A DNA stretch of 64,000 nt. It comes from Faucicola tetraodonis. GTDB lineage: Bacteria; Pseudomonadota; Gammaproteobacteria; Pseudomonadales; Moraxellaceae. The stretch lies in assembly GCA_032017425.1 (NCBI GenBank), contig DALZPW010000004.1; one strand, given 5' to 3'. The notes under the pieces were generated by a model. The model saw nothing but the letters and a program-made list of their open reading frames with translations, was not told the origin of the DNA and did no database searches. Shown here in pieces: positions 55,748-64,000 of this stretch. The translations under genes were made by a program, and so were the position numbers. The first letter of the stretch is position 1. Each line of letters opens with the position of its first letter.

Positions 55748-56881
55748 ATGTCTGCCACTGTTTTGCTTGCTGTTGTGTTTGTGCTGAGCTTAACGCTTGT
55801 CACTTGGCTACTCAATCAACTCCCCCAACGGATGATTGTCGGGTTTGATGCTACCCATCGCCATTCCCCATTAGATGGTATCCGTGGCATTTTAGCGCTA
55901 TCAGTGTTTACTCATCACTTTTTTAAACATTATTTCTTTCAAACGACGGGGCGCTGGCAGTCACCCAATATTGATTTTTTTACCAACTTGGGTAGTGTGC
56001 CGGTATCGCTGTTTTTTTTAATCACCGGCTATTTATTTTTTGGTAAGCTCAGACAGCCGCGGATGGATTGGCAATATCTTTATCGCTCTCGGCTGCAGCG
56101 CATTGTTCCACTGTATTTGTTTTTGGGCATTTGTATCGTCGCTATCTATTTCACCCAGCAACACCCGCCGTTACCCCTGTCTGAATGGCAGCAATGGACG
56201 CTGCGCTGGTTAAGCTTTAACAATCAATCGCTTAAAGATTTTTACGCTTGGCCGCTGGTCGCAGGCGCGGCTTGGACGCTGCTTTATGAGTGGGGTTTTT
56301 ATTTTAGCTTACCGTTACTGTTTGTGTTGGTGCATCCCAAACAAGTATGCCAGTGGCAAAATATCGCGATGCTGATGATAAGTTTGCCTGTGTTGTATTA
56401 CGTTCTCACGCATACTATTATCAAGCTGTATTGGTTATTTTTGTTGGCTTTTTTTGCAGTTTGGCTGGAAGATTTTTTTAAAAATTTATTGGCAAAATTT
56501 CCTGTGGTTTTTGCAATCGCTTTATGCCTACTAACCCTGTTTATTTTATTTGAAACTTCGGCGTATTCTTATTGGCAAATGCTACTTTGTGGCTTACTGT
56601 TTTGTTTTATTGCCAACGGTTTTACGTATTTTGGCGTGTTATACCAACAAGGTCTAAAGGTCTTGGGTGAATTAAGTTATAGCTTATATCTGACCCATGG
56701 TTTGGTCATGTATATATGGTTTAACTTATTACACTTGCATGACTTTAGCCAATCGATGACAGCCTATGTGTGGACGTACCCGCTGGTGTTGGTATTCGTT
56801 GTTATGTTTGCTGTTATAGGCTACAACTATATTGAAAAACCTTTGATGCATCGACCTAACTCTCGCGTTCTATCGCCGTGA
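55748..56881 (+). CDS. Acyltransferase family 3 membrane protein
   Basis: 377 residues with about ten membrane segments. SPLDGIRGILALSVFTHHFF (residues 39-58) with His residues, and a mid-region RSRLQRIVPLYLFL, fit the Acyl_transf_3 family, which O-acylates surface glycans or lipids such as OatA. No partner glycan gene is near. Starts 29 bases after trmJ, maybe same transcript. A tandem repeat follows the stop. Confidence 0.85.
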   Translation: MSATVLLAVVFVLSLTLVTWLLNQLPQRMIVGFDATHRHSPLDGIRGILALSVFTHHFFKHYFFQTTGRWQSPNIDFFTNLGSVPVSLFFLITGYLFFGKLRQPRMDWQYLYRSRLQRIVPLYLFLGICIVAIYFTQQHPPLPLSEWQQWTLRWLSFNNQSLKDFYAWPLVAGAAWTLLYEWGFYFSLPLLFVLVHPKQVCQWQNIAMLMISLPVLYYVLTHTIIKLYWLFLLAFFAVWLEDFFKNLLAKFPVVFAIALCLLTLFILFETSAYSYWQMLLCGLLFCFIANGFTYFGVLYQQGLKVLGELSYSLYLTHGLVMYIWFNLLHLHDFSQSMTAYVWTYPLVLVFVVMFAVIGYNYIEKPLMHRPNSRVLSP

Positions 56882-56897
56882 TGCGACAACAGTATTG

Positions 56898-56937
56898 CAA
56901 TCATAGCCAATCATAGCCAATCATAGCCAATCATAGC
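56898..56937. repeat. Perfect 10-bp tandem repeat, four copies
   Basis: CAATCATAGC repeated four times without change between the acyltransferase stop and cysE. Non-coding. Confidence 0.9.
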
Positions 56938-56996
56938 GTAGCTTAATGAGTTCGTGATATCATAATCACTTAAAATTTTTAAAATCGGTAGTCAGT

Positions 56997-57965
56997 ATGT
57001 TGTCCGTCATCCAAAATTTATCCAAAAAAACCCAGACCATCAAAGCAGAATTACAAGAGGACATCCAAGCGGTGTTTGACCGTGACCCTGCGGCACGTAA
57101 CACCCTTGAAGTGCTGTTGACTTATCCTGGCGTCCATGCGCTATTGATTCACCGCGTCGCTCACAGTATGTGGCAACACAATAACAAAGGCTTGGCACGG
57201 TTTGTATCCTTTGGCAATCGATTTTTGACCGGGATTGAGATTCATCCTGCAGCAAAAATTGGGCGTCGATTCTTTATTGACCATGGCATGGGCGTGGTCA
57301 TTGGTGAAACCGCTGAAATCGGTGATGACGTTACCTTGTATCATGGCGTCACGCTTGGCGGGGTATCATTAAATGAAGGCAAACGCCATCCCACACTGGA
57401 AGATGGCGTGGTTGTCGGTGCAGGTGCCAAAGTATTAGGCGGATTTACCGTGGGTAAATATGCCAAAATCGGCTCCAATGCTGTCGTTGTCAAAGAAGTG
57501 CCTGCCGGTGCGACCATGGTAGGCAGTGCCGCGCGTTTGATTCATGATAAAGCCAAAGCAGAGCAAATGGGGCTTGATAGCTTGGCAAATAATGGGGTAA
57601 CCCCAGCTGACGACTATATCGAAAAAACCGTCGTCGAAAAAACAACCGATGCTGAGCAGGTGAAAGCGGTTGAACAAACCTCTATCAATACCTCTGCTAC
57701 CAATGAGGAAGATTGCAATAAAATTAAGCTAGAGCAAGCGGGTGTTTTTCATCAATATGGGATTGACCCAAACACCCCAGACCCCGTGGCAATGACTTTT
57801 ATCAAAATGCTCGAGCACATTCGCCAGTCTGAAGCGCGCCTTGATGAATTGCAAAGTGCGATGTGCAAATTGGATCCAACTTTCTGCAAAAAACACTATA
57901 CCAAACTTGATGTGCGTGATTTGGATGCCGTCGATCCGCAATTTTTTATGGAAGATGAACTATAA
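56997..57965 (+). CDS. cysE: Serine O-acetyltransferase
   Basis: 322 residues: short helical N terminus, left-handed beta helix of hexapeptide repeats (IHPAAKIGRRFFIDHGMGVVIGETAEIGDD...), catalytic His/Asp in the HGMGVVIG segment, and a long acidic C-terminal tail (about 200-322) with coiled-coil character, absent from minimal CysE. It makes O-acetylserine for cysteine synthesis. The tail may alter assembly or feedback. ATG start 56997 with weak SD. Confidence 0.93.
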   Translation: MLSVIQNLSKKTQTIKAELQEDIQAVFDRDPAARNTLEVLLTYPGVHALLIHRVAHSMWQHNNKGLARFVSFGNRFLTGIEIHPAAKIGRRFFIDHGMGVVIGETAEIGDDVTLYHGVTLGGVSLNEGKRHPTLEDGVVVGAGAKVLGGFTVGKYAKIGSNAVVVKEVPAGATMVGSAARLIHDKAKAEQMGLDSLANNGVTPADDYIEKTVVEKTTDAEQVKAVEQTSINTSATNEEDCNKIKLEQAGVFHQYGIDPNTPDPVAMTFIKMLEHIRQSEARLDELQSAMCKLDPTFCKKHYTKLDVRDLDAVDPQFFMEDEL

Positions 57966-58037
57966 AATAAATTCCACCCGATGATAAATATGAGAGGTTA
58001 TTGGGTGACTGCTTAGGTGATTAGTTAGGTGATTAGC

Positions 58038-59537
58038 TTAAAAAGACTGGGGCGTTGGTGTAGGTTTAAGTAAAAATTGGTTGCTTCGTTTGGTGGTTTG
58101 CAAATCCGCTAATACCTGATCTTGCCAACTCGTTTCTGCACCCGTCAAAGTCACATCGGGTTTGACGCCTACGCCATCAATTTTCTCACCTTTACTTGAG
58201 TAATAATGAGCGACCGTTAGCTTTACTGCTTCGTTATCATTGATGGGTACAATGCTTTGGATAGAGCCTTTACCATAGCTGGTTTCGCCATACACCTTGG
58301 CACGTTGGTTGTTTTGTAGCGCACTGGCTAATACTTCAGCCGCCGAAGCAGAATAACGATTTTGCAACACGACCAGCGGCAAGTCCGCAAATTGGGCTTT
58401 GCCGTGGGTGCGCATCACCTCTTGTATGCCTTGCCGATTTTTAATCTGCACCACTACTTTATCATTCATAAATAAGCTTGCGATATCATTGGCAGCTGAC
58501 AACACGCCACCTGGGTTATTGCGCAAATCGAGTACCAGCACGTTAAACGGCTGATTTAATTTGGTGAGTGCCATTAAAAATTGCTGCTGGGTATTGTTTT
58601 GAAACACAGGGATATGCACCACCGCAACACCATTAATGATGTTGGTACTCATAGCTTGTTGTTGTACCAAGGTTCTTTGCACCACCACCAGATGTTTACG
58701 ACGGCCTTTATCCGAGACTAACAAGCGAGCCGTTGTCCCTGCAATGCCTGTCAGCAGCTGATCGACGTCTTGCGAGGTTCGCGTGCTGTCCAGCTTATTA
58801 TCATTGATTTGATGCAAATAATTGCCACGCTGAATACCCGCTTTTGCGGCAGGCGAGTTGGGCAGCACATCATCAAACACCCAGCTATCTACATCAGCAT
58901 GAAAACTCACACTCACACCAATACTACCAATATCGCCTTCGGTAAATAACCTTAAGTTTTCAAACGCGTTCGCATCCAGATATTCAGAATAAGGATCGAG
59001 CGCCGCTAAAGTGCCTGCCATCGCATTGGCAAACAGGGATTCATCATCGACATTGGTCACGTAGTTTTGACGGATGATATCAATCATTTTGACAAATTTT
59101 TCGACTGTAACGGGTGATACTGCCCCCAACGCCACTTGCTGGATTTGCTCAGAGGCTGGCGCGATGGGCTGAGTGGCGGGATTAGTCACCATAGGCGTGG
59201 TTGACGTAATATCCACCTCTCCGCCATCGTCAGCGCCGTCATCCGTTAAATTGTCGTCATCAGCGCCATCAGGTATACCATCAGGTGCATTCACCACACT
59301 AACAGGTACGGCAGCAGGATTGGCACCTGCAATCGCCTGAGTGATTGCAGGTTTTAATGCCGTTTTATTGGTTTTTGCCGCAACTGAGGCAGCAGAATTA
59401 ACAGGTGGTTTGACAGGCGCACTGACAGTCGGTCGGTTAGCAGCATAACCCAATGAACCTATCCCCCATAATGCCAGCGCTACAATATGTCTATTGAAAG
59501 TAGGGTTAGATAGTGGTTTGAGACGCTGCATTACCAT
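58038..59537 (-). CDS. ctpA: C-terminal processing peptidase (S41, CtpA type)
   Basis: 499 residues. Signal-anchor (IVALALWGIGSLGYAA, ends near residue 33), a Pro/Ala-rich linker to about 130, N-terminal domain, PDZ (about 205-280, GIQRGNYLHQI), and a peptidase domain with Ser in YSASAAEVL and Lys in SYGKGSIQ. It processes periplasmic proteins and cell-wall hydrolases. It lies 23 bases after gpmI: the usual envC between them in related bacteria is absent. Confidence 0.9.
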   Translation of the reverse strand: MVMQRLKPLSNPTFNRHIVALALWGIGSLGYAANRPTVSAPVKPPVNSAASVAAKTNKTALKPAITQAIAGANPAAVPVSVVNAPDGIPDGADDDNLTDDGADDGGEVDITSTTPMVTNPATQPIAPASEQIQQVALGAVSPVTVEKFVKMIDIIRQNYVTNVDDESLFANAMAGTLAALDPYSEYLDANAFENLRLFTEGDIGSIGVSVSFHADVDSWVFDDVLPNSPAAKAGIQRGNYLHQINDNKLDSTRTSQDVDQLLTGIAGTTARLLVSDKGRRKHLVVVQRTLVQQQAMSTNIINGVAVVHIPVFQNNTQQQFLMALTKLNQPFNVLVLDLRNNPGGVLSAANDIASLFMNDKVVVQIKNRQGIQEVMRTHGKAQFADLPLVVLQNRYSASAAEVLASALQNNQRAKVYGETSYGKGSIQSIVPINDNEAVKLTVAHYYSSKGEKIDGVGVKPDVTLTGAETSWQDQVLADLQTTKRSNQFLLKPTPTPQSF

Positions 59538-59560
59538 AGGATAGTTGCACCCATTAACTG

Positions 59561-61183
59561 TTAGTTTGCTACGATTAAGCTTTCACCTGTCATTTCGGCA
59601 GGTTTAGCAAGGTGCATTAAGTCCAATAATGTTGGCGCGACATCCGATAGCTTACCACCCGTGCGAATATGCACGGTGTCAGGCGCTTGCTCATTGACAT
59701 AAATAAATGGCACTAGCTCTGTGGTGTGCTGGGTGTGCACCTGTCCGCTATCATAATCCTGCATTTGCTCAACATTGCCATGGTCAGCAGTAATCAGTAA
59801 ATGCCCATGATTGGCAATCACACAATCAGCAATGGTCTTCACACAGTTATCCAACGTTTCGACGGCTTTGACAGCGGCATCGAACACACCTGTGTGCCCT
59901 ACCATATCGCCATTGGCATAATTCACAATCAGTACATCATACGCACCGGAATTAATAGCATGGGTCAATTTTTCAGTGACTTCTGGCGCACTCATTTCAG
60001 GTTGTAAATCATAAGTAGCAACCGAAGGCGAGTTGACCAAAATCCGCTGCTCCCCTTCAAATTCTGCTTCGCGCCCCCCACTAAAAAAGAAGGTCACGTG
60101 AGCGTATTTCTCGGTTTCCGCAATGCGCAATTGGGTTTTGCCTTGCGCTTGCAAATACTCGCCCAATGTATTGGTTAGCGATGTCGGTTCAAAGGCAATA
60201 CTGGTCACGCCATTATTTTGTAATTCATCGGAATATTTGGTCAGCATCACAAATTTTGACAGCATTGGCAGTTTTTCACGCGTAAAGCCATCAAAATCAG
60301 CTGAAACCAGTGCTTGGCTAATTTCGCGGGCGCGGTCGGCACGAAAATTCATAAAAATCACACTGTCATTGTCTTGTATGGTACCAAAGTCAGCGTTTTG
60401 GTTAGCATAACGCACCCAAGTCGGCTTAACGAACTCGTCACTTTCACCTGCGCCATACGCTGCGCTAATCGCTTCAGCACCTGATTGTACTACCCGTTCT
60501 GCTTTGGCTTGGGTCAGCAAATCATACGCTTGCTGTACCCGATCCCAGCGTTTATCCCGATCCATCGCAAAGTAGCGACCAATAAGACTCACCAAATAAG
60601 CCGTGCCCTCATATCGCTGATTAAGCGTGGTAAGCGCTTGTTCTAATTGTGCCACATAATTGTCCGCACTTTTAGGTGGCGTATCACGACCGTCCAAAAA
60701 TGTATGGATAAAGACCTGCTTTGCACCCTGCTGCAATGCCAGCTCCACCATTGCGACAATATGATCTTGATGCGAATGCACTCCCCCATCAGATAACAAT
60801 CCCATGATATGCACATTGGCTTGTCGGTCATTGGCAAGCTTCACTGCTTCGGTTAATGCAGGGTTGCTAAAAAATTGCTGTTCGCGGATTTCTTTGTGAA
60901 TACGGGTAGAGTCTTGGTACAAAATACGACCTGCACCCAAATTCATATGCCCGACTTCAGAGTTACCAAATTGCCCTGCGGGTAAACCCACGTCTTCACC
61001 TGATCCTGAAATCAACCCATGGGGATAATGCTGATACAAATAATCAAGGTTTGGGGTGTGCGCCGCGGCAATCGCATTATCACGCTGATCTTCGCGATGT
61101 CCAAAACCATCTAAAATCATCAACACATGGGGGATTTTTTTAACCGTCGATTGATGGGTAACCGAGTTAGACGCTTGATTCAT
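59561..61183 (-). CDS. gpmI: 2,3-bisphosphoglycerate-independent phosphoglycerate mutase
   Basis: 540 residues, family length about 515. LMILDGFGHRED (metal Asp), GNSEVGHMNLGAG with catalytic Ser, HTFLDGRDTPP, and TADHGNVEQM with metal ligands. It interconverts 3- and 2-phosphoglycerate using Mn2+. It leads a two-gene unit with ctpA. A short N-terminal extension (MNQASNSVTHQSTVKK) precedes the core. Confidence 0.97.
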   Translation of the reverse strand: MNQASNSVTHQSTVKKIPHVLMILDGFGHREDQRDNAIAAAHTPNLDYLYQHYPHGLISGSGEDVGLPAGQFGNSEVGHMNLGAGRILYQDSTRIHKEIREQQFFSNPALTEAVKLANDRQANVHIMGLLSDGGVHSHQDHIVAMVELALQQGAKQVFIHTFLDGRDTPPKSADNYVAQLEQALTTLNQRYEGTAYLVSLIGRYFAMDRDKRWDRVQQAYDLLTQAKAERVVQSGAEAISAAYGAGESDEFVKPTWVRYANQNADFGTIQDNDSVIFMNFRADRAREISQALVSADFDGFTREKLPMLSKFVMLTKYSDELQNNGVTSIAFEPTSLTNTLGEYLQAQGKTQLRIAETEKYAHVTFFFSGGREAEFEGEQRILVNSPSVATYDLQPEMSAPEVTEKLTHAINSGAYDVLIVNYANGDMVGHTGVFDAAVKAVETLDNCVKTIADCVIANHGHLLITADHGNVEQMQDYDSGQVHTQHTTELVPFIYVNEQAPDTVHIRTGGKLSDVAPTLLDLMHLAKPAEMTGESLIVAN

Positions 61184-61293
61184 TGTTGCCTCTAGAAAAG
61201 CTAAAATAAGGAAAATACAAAACTAGTATTAAAAAAATTTTGAAAATTATAGCATAGCTCGCTCCATCTCTTTAACCCTGATTTTGCGTGATT

Positions 61294-61348
61294 CTGTTAA
61301 CTGCAAAGCCTGTTAACTGCTAAGCCTGTTAACTGTTAACTGCTAAGC
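61294..61348. repeat. 16-bp tandem repeat upstream of ssrS
   Basis: CTGTTAACTGCTAAGC-like unit at 61294-61309, 61310-61325, and an extended copy 61326-61348. Each holds GTTAAC. No gene overlaps it. Confidence 0.85.
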
Positions 61349-61415
61349 AATATGATGAGAACAAAGAACCTTGTGATGTGTGTTGACGATTTGAATGGTA
61401 TTTTGACTGTCAAGT

Positions 61416-61432
61416 TTGATTAATTTAATCAA
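61416..61432. promoter_or_regulatory. Perfect 17-bp palindrome upstream of the 6S promoter
   Basis: TTGATTAA-T-TTAATCAA, 23 bases before the 6S -35 box. Candidate binding site; no named regulator is claimed. Confidence 0.4.
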
Positions 61433-61455
61433 TCATTGAATTAACGAGCGAGCTT

Positions 61456-61484
61456 TTGCATCATCCTAGGTAATCTGCTACAAT
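61456..61484 (+). promoter_or_regulatory. ssrS promoter
   Basis: TTGCAT (61456-61461) and TACAAT (61479-61484), spacer 17 bases. Start predicted near 61491. Confidence 0.75.
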
Positions 61485-61490
61485 ACATGC

Positions 61491-61681
61491 ATCTGGGGTA
61501 TTCGCCAGTTTATGGTTTTACCTGAGCTGATAATTTATATAAGGGTATGCGTTCTTTTCACTTGTTGTGCAAGCCTGCATCCAGCTACGCTGCGATGATT
61601 CAGGAAGCCTTAAGAGTGGTTGCCATACCCACCCTGAACGTTACAGTTCATGGGTTCACATAGACAGCGGTACTCTGGACC
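61491..61681 (+). ncRNA. ssrS: 6S RNA
   Basis: About 190 bases. Conserved segments: GTATTCGCCAGT near the start, CCTGAGCTGATA at 61529-61540, GAAGCCTTAAGAGTGG in the central region, then ACCCTGAAC...GGGTTCAC and GCGGTACTCTGGACC at the end. The ends pair over about 11 positions (TCTGGGGTATT with GGTACTCTGGA, with wobbles). 6S binds sigma70 RNA polymerase. Homology is by recalled motifs; a covariance search would settle it. ORFs within it are spurious. Confidence 0.88.
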
Positions 61682-61691
61682 AAAATTTAAT

Positions 61692-61732
61692 AAAAAAACC
61701 ATCTAACCCAATTCGGCTAGATGGTTTTTTTT
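61692..61732. terminator. Bidirectional terminator ssrS/permease
   Basis: AAAAAAACCATCTA (61692-61705) / TAGATGGTTTTTTTT (61718-61732). Serves 6S on plus and the permease on minus, whose stop is 13 bases away. Confidence 0.85.
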
Positions 61733-61745
61733 GCTCAGCCATTGA

Positions 61746-63044
61746 TTAACTCAAAAAAATCAATTTTGCCAATAAAATCACCGTTAACACCCAAACCGCA
61801 GGGCTAACTTCTTTATAACGTCCACTCACCAATTTGGCAATGGTATAGGTAATAAAACCTAACGCAATCCCATCCGCAATTGAGAAGGTAAGCGGCGTCA
61901 ATAGCAGCACTACCGCGACAGGTGATGCTTCGGTCAAGTCATCCCAATCAATCTCACGCAGCGTAAATAACATCAATACCGCGACATAAAAAATCGCCCC
62001 TGCCGTCGCATACGCAGGAATCATCCCAGCCAATGGCGCAAAAAATAACGCCAATAAAAATAACACACCCACCACAATCGCGGTCAAACCGGTGCGTCCA
62101 CCCGCTGCCACCCCAGCTGTGCTTTCTACATAACTCGTTACCGATGAAGTACCTAGCACTGACCCTGCCACAGCCGCCGTTGAGTCAGCAAACAAGGCTT
62201 TACCTAGATTCGGGATTTGACCGTCGGTAGACATTAACCCAGCTTTTTTGGTCACGCCAATTAATGTGCCTGATGTATCAAATAACACCACAAATAAAAA
62301 GGCAAAAATCACGCTAACCATACTCACATCAAGCGCGCCTGCAATATCTAACTGCATAAAGGTCGGTGCAATCGAGGGCGGCATTGATACAATCCCTGAG
62401 TAATGGGTTTCCCCTGCCAACAAGCTAATCACCGTCACAATTAAAATTGACAACATCACTGCCGCAGGGACTTTACGCTGCACAAATACGACAATCAGAA
62501 AAAAACTTAAAATCGCCATCGCAGGCCCAAAATCGGTGAGTTTGCCCATCGTCACAAACGTGGCGGGACTCGCCACAATGATGCCCGAGCTTTTAAGCGC
62601 AATAAACGCTAAAAACGCCCCAATACCTGCCACGATACCTTGTTTAAGGGTATAGGGAATAGCGTTGATAATCCATTCACGCAGTTTAAAGGCACTAATT
62701 AGCACAAAGAGCAAGCCTGAAATAAATACTGCCCCCAACGCCACTTGCCAACTTTTACCCATTCCCAAGACGACGGTAAAGGTAAAAAACGCATTCAAAC
62801 CCATGCCAGGTGCCAATGCCACGGGCAAACGCGCAATCAATCCCATCAAAAAACAGCCCAGCGCTGAGGCTAGACACGTCGCCACAAATACCGCCCCTTT
62901 ATCCATCCCAGCTTTTGCCAACATGTCGGGATTGACAAAGATAATATAAGCCATGGTCAAAAAGGTTGTCAGACCTGCCAGAATTTCAGTTTTTATCGTT
63001 GTATTGCGGCCATCTATGCCAAAATAGCGCTCGATTACATTCAT
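61746..63044 (-). CDS. NCS2/AzgA-type purine permease
   Basis: 432 residues, about 12-14 membrane segments. FGIDGRNTTIKTEILAGLTTF at the start, PGMGLNAFFTF and FDTSGTLIGVTKKAG are AzgA-group motifs. It imports adenine, guanine or hypoxanthine with protons; exact substrate unknown. No purine riboswitch is visible in the 213 upstream bases. It ends at a shared terminator with 6S. Confidence 0.9.
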   Translation of the reverse strand: MNVIERYFGIDGRNTTIKTEILAGLTTFLTMAYIIFVNPDMLAKAGMDKGAVFVATCLASALGCFLMGLIARLPVALAPGMGLNAFFTFTVVLGMGKSWQVALGAVFISGLLFVLISAFKLREWIINAIPYTLKQGIVAGIGAFLAFIALKSSGIIVASPATFVTMGKLTDFGPAMAILSFFLIVVFVQRKVPAAVMLSILIVTVISLLAGETHYSGIVSMPPSIAPTFMQLDIAGALDVSMVSVIFAFLFVVLFDTSGTLIGVTKKAGLMSTDGQIPNLGKALFADSTAAVAGSVLGTSSVTSYVESTAGVAAGGRTGLTAIVVGVLFLLALFFAPLAGMIPAYATAGAIFYVAVLMLFTLREIDWDDLTEASPVAVVLLLTPLTFSIADGIALGFITYTIAKLVSGRYKEVSPAVWVLTVILLAKLIFLS

Positions 63045-63273
63045 CTATATTCACCCAATTTATTCATCCAATTTATGCGTCTAGGTTACATCTAGGTTGC
63101 ATCTGTATCCGTTGTGTTGACAACGCTTTTGTGCCCGTTTTCTGCCCCATCGTCATTCAACAGCGCCCAAGCAAACCCCCTATTTTACCCTAGAATACGT
63201 CAGCAACAAATAACTGATTAAAATAAAGACAAAATAACTGAGAGTTTTAAAGCCAATTTATTGCGCTGCTGCG

Positions 63274-64000
63274 TTATTGGGCAAAGGGTAAAAATTGGCG
63301 GTTGTAAGTGATGAGTTGCGGCGGCGTATTATTTTGCGTGCCATTTTGCGTATTGACTGGTGCTGGCATGGGCGTCGCTGACACACTAGAAGCAGCTGCT
63401 GGGTCATTGTGAGTTTCAGGTAAAATCTTAGCGATTTGGCTATGCAAAAAAAGCTGCTTGTCGTCACTTTTGACGCTGACAACGACGCGAAAACTTTGAC
63501 TTTGGGTGGATAACAGCTTGGCGATGCGTGCTTTGTTACGCTCGTCAATCTGGGCAAAACTTGGCACTGCCCACAGTTGACTCAAGTTTTGCACCGGTAG
63601 ATTATTTTCTCGGGCATTCGCCCAATTGATGATTGCCATATCGTCGATTTGGTGGGTAGCCGCCACATTTGAAGCTGCGCTAGTGTCTTGCCCAGATTGT
63701 GGGGAGCCATCGCTGTCCGAATGGTTTGAGCCTTGCGGCTGGTTGCCATTGGCTTCGGTAGGTGAATTCACCAGTATGCTTAATAGTTCGGGCTTCACTG
63801 TGTTGATATTCATGGGCAGATAATATGGCACTGCGGTCAGATACGGGGCTAATTTTTGCAATCCTTCGCTATCCATACCGCGCACCTGTTGCAATTCATT
63901 GATTGAGATAAACGGCTGGTTGGCAATACCCATCGCCATTTTTTTGCCCGTACTTTGATAATAGGCTGCTTCTGCACCGCCCTCAGCACGGGTGTCACTG
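63274..64000 (-). CDS. gspK: Type II secretion minor pseudopilin GspK (cut by window edge)
   Basis: The frame continues beyond position 64000, so the 5' part is missing; an internal ATG at 63939 is not its start. EGGAEAAYYQS, then ANQPFISINELQQVRGM and AVPYYLPMNINTVKPELLS match GspK, which caps the pseudopilus tip with GspI and GspJ. After about residue 100 of this fragment a Ser/Gln/Asp-rich insert (PTEANGNQPQG...GQDTSAASN) separates conserved parts. The C-terminal tail is Pro/Thr/Asn-rich. Other T2SS genes would lie to the right. Confidence 0.85.
   Translation of the reverse strand, partial: SDTRAEGGAEAAYYQSTGKKMAMGIANQPFISINELQQVRGMDSEGLQKLAPYLTAVPYYLPMNINTVKPELLSILVNSPTEANGNQPQGSNHSDSDGSPQSGQDTSAASNVAATHQIDDMAIINWANARENNLPVQNLSQLWAVPSFAQIDERNKARIAKLLSTQSQSFRVVVSVKSDDKQLFLHSQIAKILPETHNDPAAASSVSATPMPAPVNTQNGTQNNTPPQLITYNRQFLPFAQ

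Noticed and set aside
61355..61430. 23-codon plus-strand ORF upstream of ssrS
   Set aside because: No ribosome-binding site; overlaps a palindrome.
61567..61749. 60-residue reading frame on plus strand
   Set aside because: It lies within the 6S RNA and the terminator; no SD.
63045..63257. Possible purine riboswitch upstream of the permease
   Set aside because: I looked for the conserved three-way junction loops and found none.
1..64000. Undescribed defence, mobile or biosynthetic system
   Set aside because: Gene content is chromosomal housekeeping with clear family matches; no integrase, transposase, direct-repeat boundary, CRISPR array or cluster of unknown genes is visible.

Overview
The window reads as a chromosomal core segment of a gammaproteobacterium of the Moraxellaceae, with a composition and gene set like Moraxella/Faucicola osloensis or a close relative. 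That placement is inferred from moderate AT-richness, protein character and gene content (AcnB, FabR-like regulator, TamA/TamB, type II secretion GspK, CcoS, Mn-dependent pyrophosphatase). The species is not proven from sequence alone. I see no transposase, integrase, phage gene, CRISPR array, toxin-antitoxin pair or recognisable defence island.

Layout. 1-6.3 kb: a DUF3025 gene cut by the left edge, an RDD/GYF_2 membrane protein, a TrmB-like methyltransferase, yacG, argD, ppaC, and a terC-type transporter read from the minus strand behind a Mn2+ (yybP-ykoY) riboswitch with its own terminator. 6.3-15.2 kb: dinB, acnB, lipA, an alpha/beta hydrolase, hslR, murB overlapping a ydcF-like gene. 15.2-17.0 kb: a rhodanese-like periplasmic protein lacking the catalytic Cys, then ccoS and a SafE-type copper/cytochrome-oxidase assembly membrane protein with a His/Met-rich tail. 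17.0-24.2 kb (minus): a 27-residue acidic small ORF, a small oxidoreductase-like zinc-type protein, mfd, a periplasmic (broad-specificity type) alanine racemase, rraA and an atypical SDR. 24.6-31.8 kb: rpsT (+), adk, then the overlapping ccmF-dsbE-ccmH-ccmI cytochrome c maturation operon and a DUF445 protein (all minus).

32.2-37.7 kb (+): mrdA (PBP2), rsmD, dgt, fabR-like regulator, with one small membrane protein on minus. 37.8-46.1 kb (minus): tamA-tamB; tamA is about twice the usual length because of low-complexity inserts. 46.2-50.6 kb: an LplT-like transporter, an NlpD-like lipoprotein with a degenerate LytM domain, pdxA, a phasin-like protein and tRNA-Arg(CCT). 50.8-58.0 kb (+): dnaE, a stand-alone Hpt protein, trmJ, an acyltransferase-3 protein and cysE. 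58.0-64 kb: ctpA and gpmI (minus), the 6S RNA gene ssrS (+), an AzgA/NCS2 purine permease (minus) and a gspK fragment cut by the right edge.

Themes: envelope biogenesis (mrdA, murB, tamAB, nlpD-like, ctpA, periplasmic racemase, lplT), respiration and haem/copper assembly (ccoS, safE-like, ccmFGHI, acnB, lipA), manganese (riboswitch-terC facing the Mn-dependent pyrophosphatase), and replication/repair (dnaE, dinB, mfd, dgt). The best non-routine signals are the riboswitch/terminator switch, the 27-residue ORF with strong ribosome-binding site and terminator, the enlarged TamA, and the Ser-for-Cys rhodanese.
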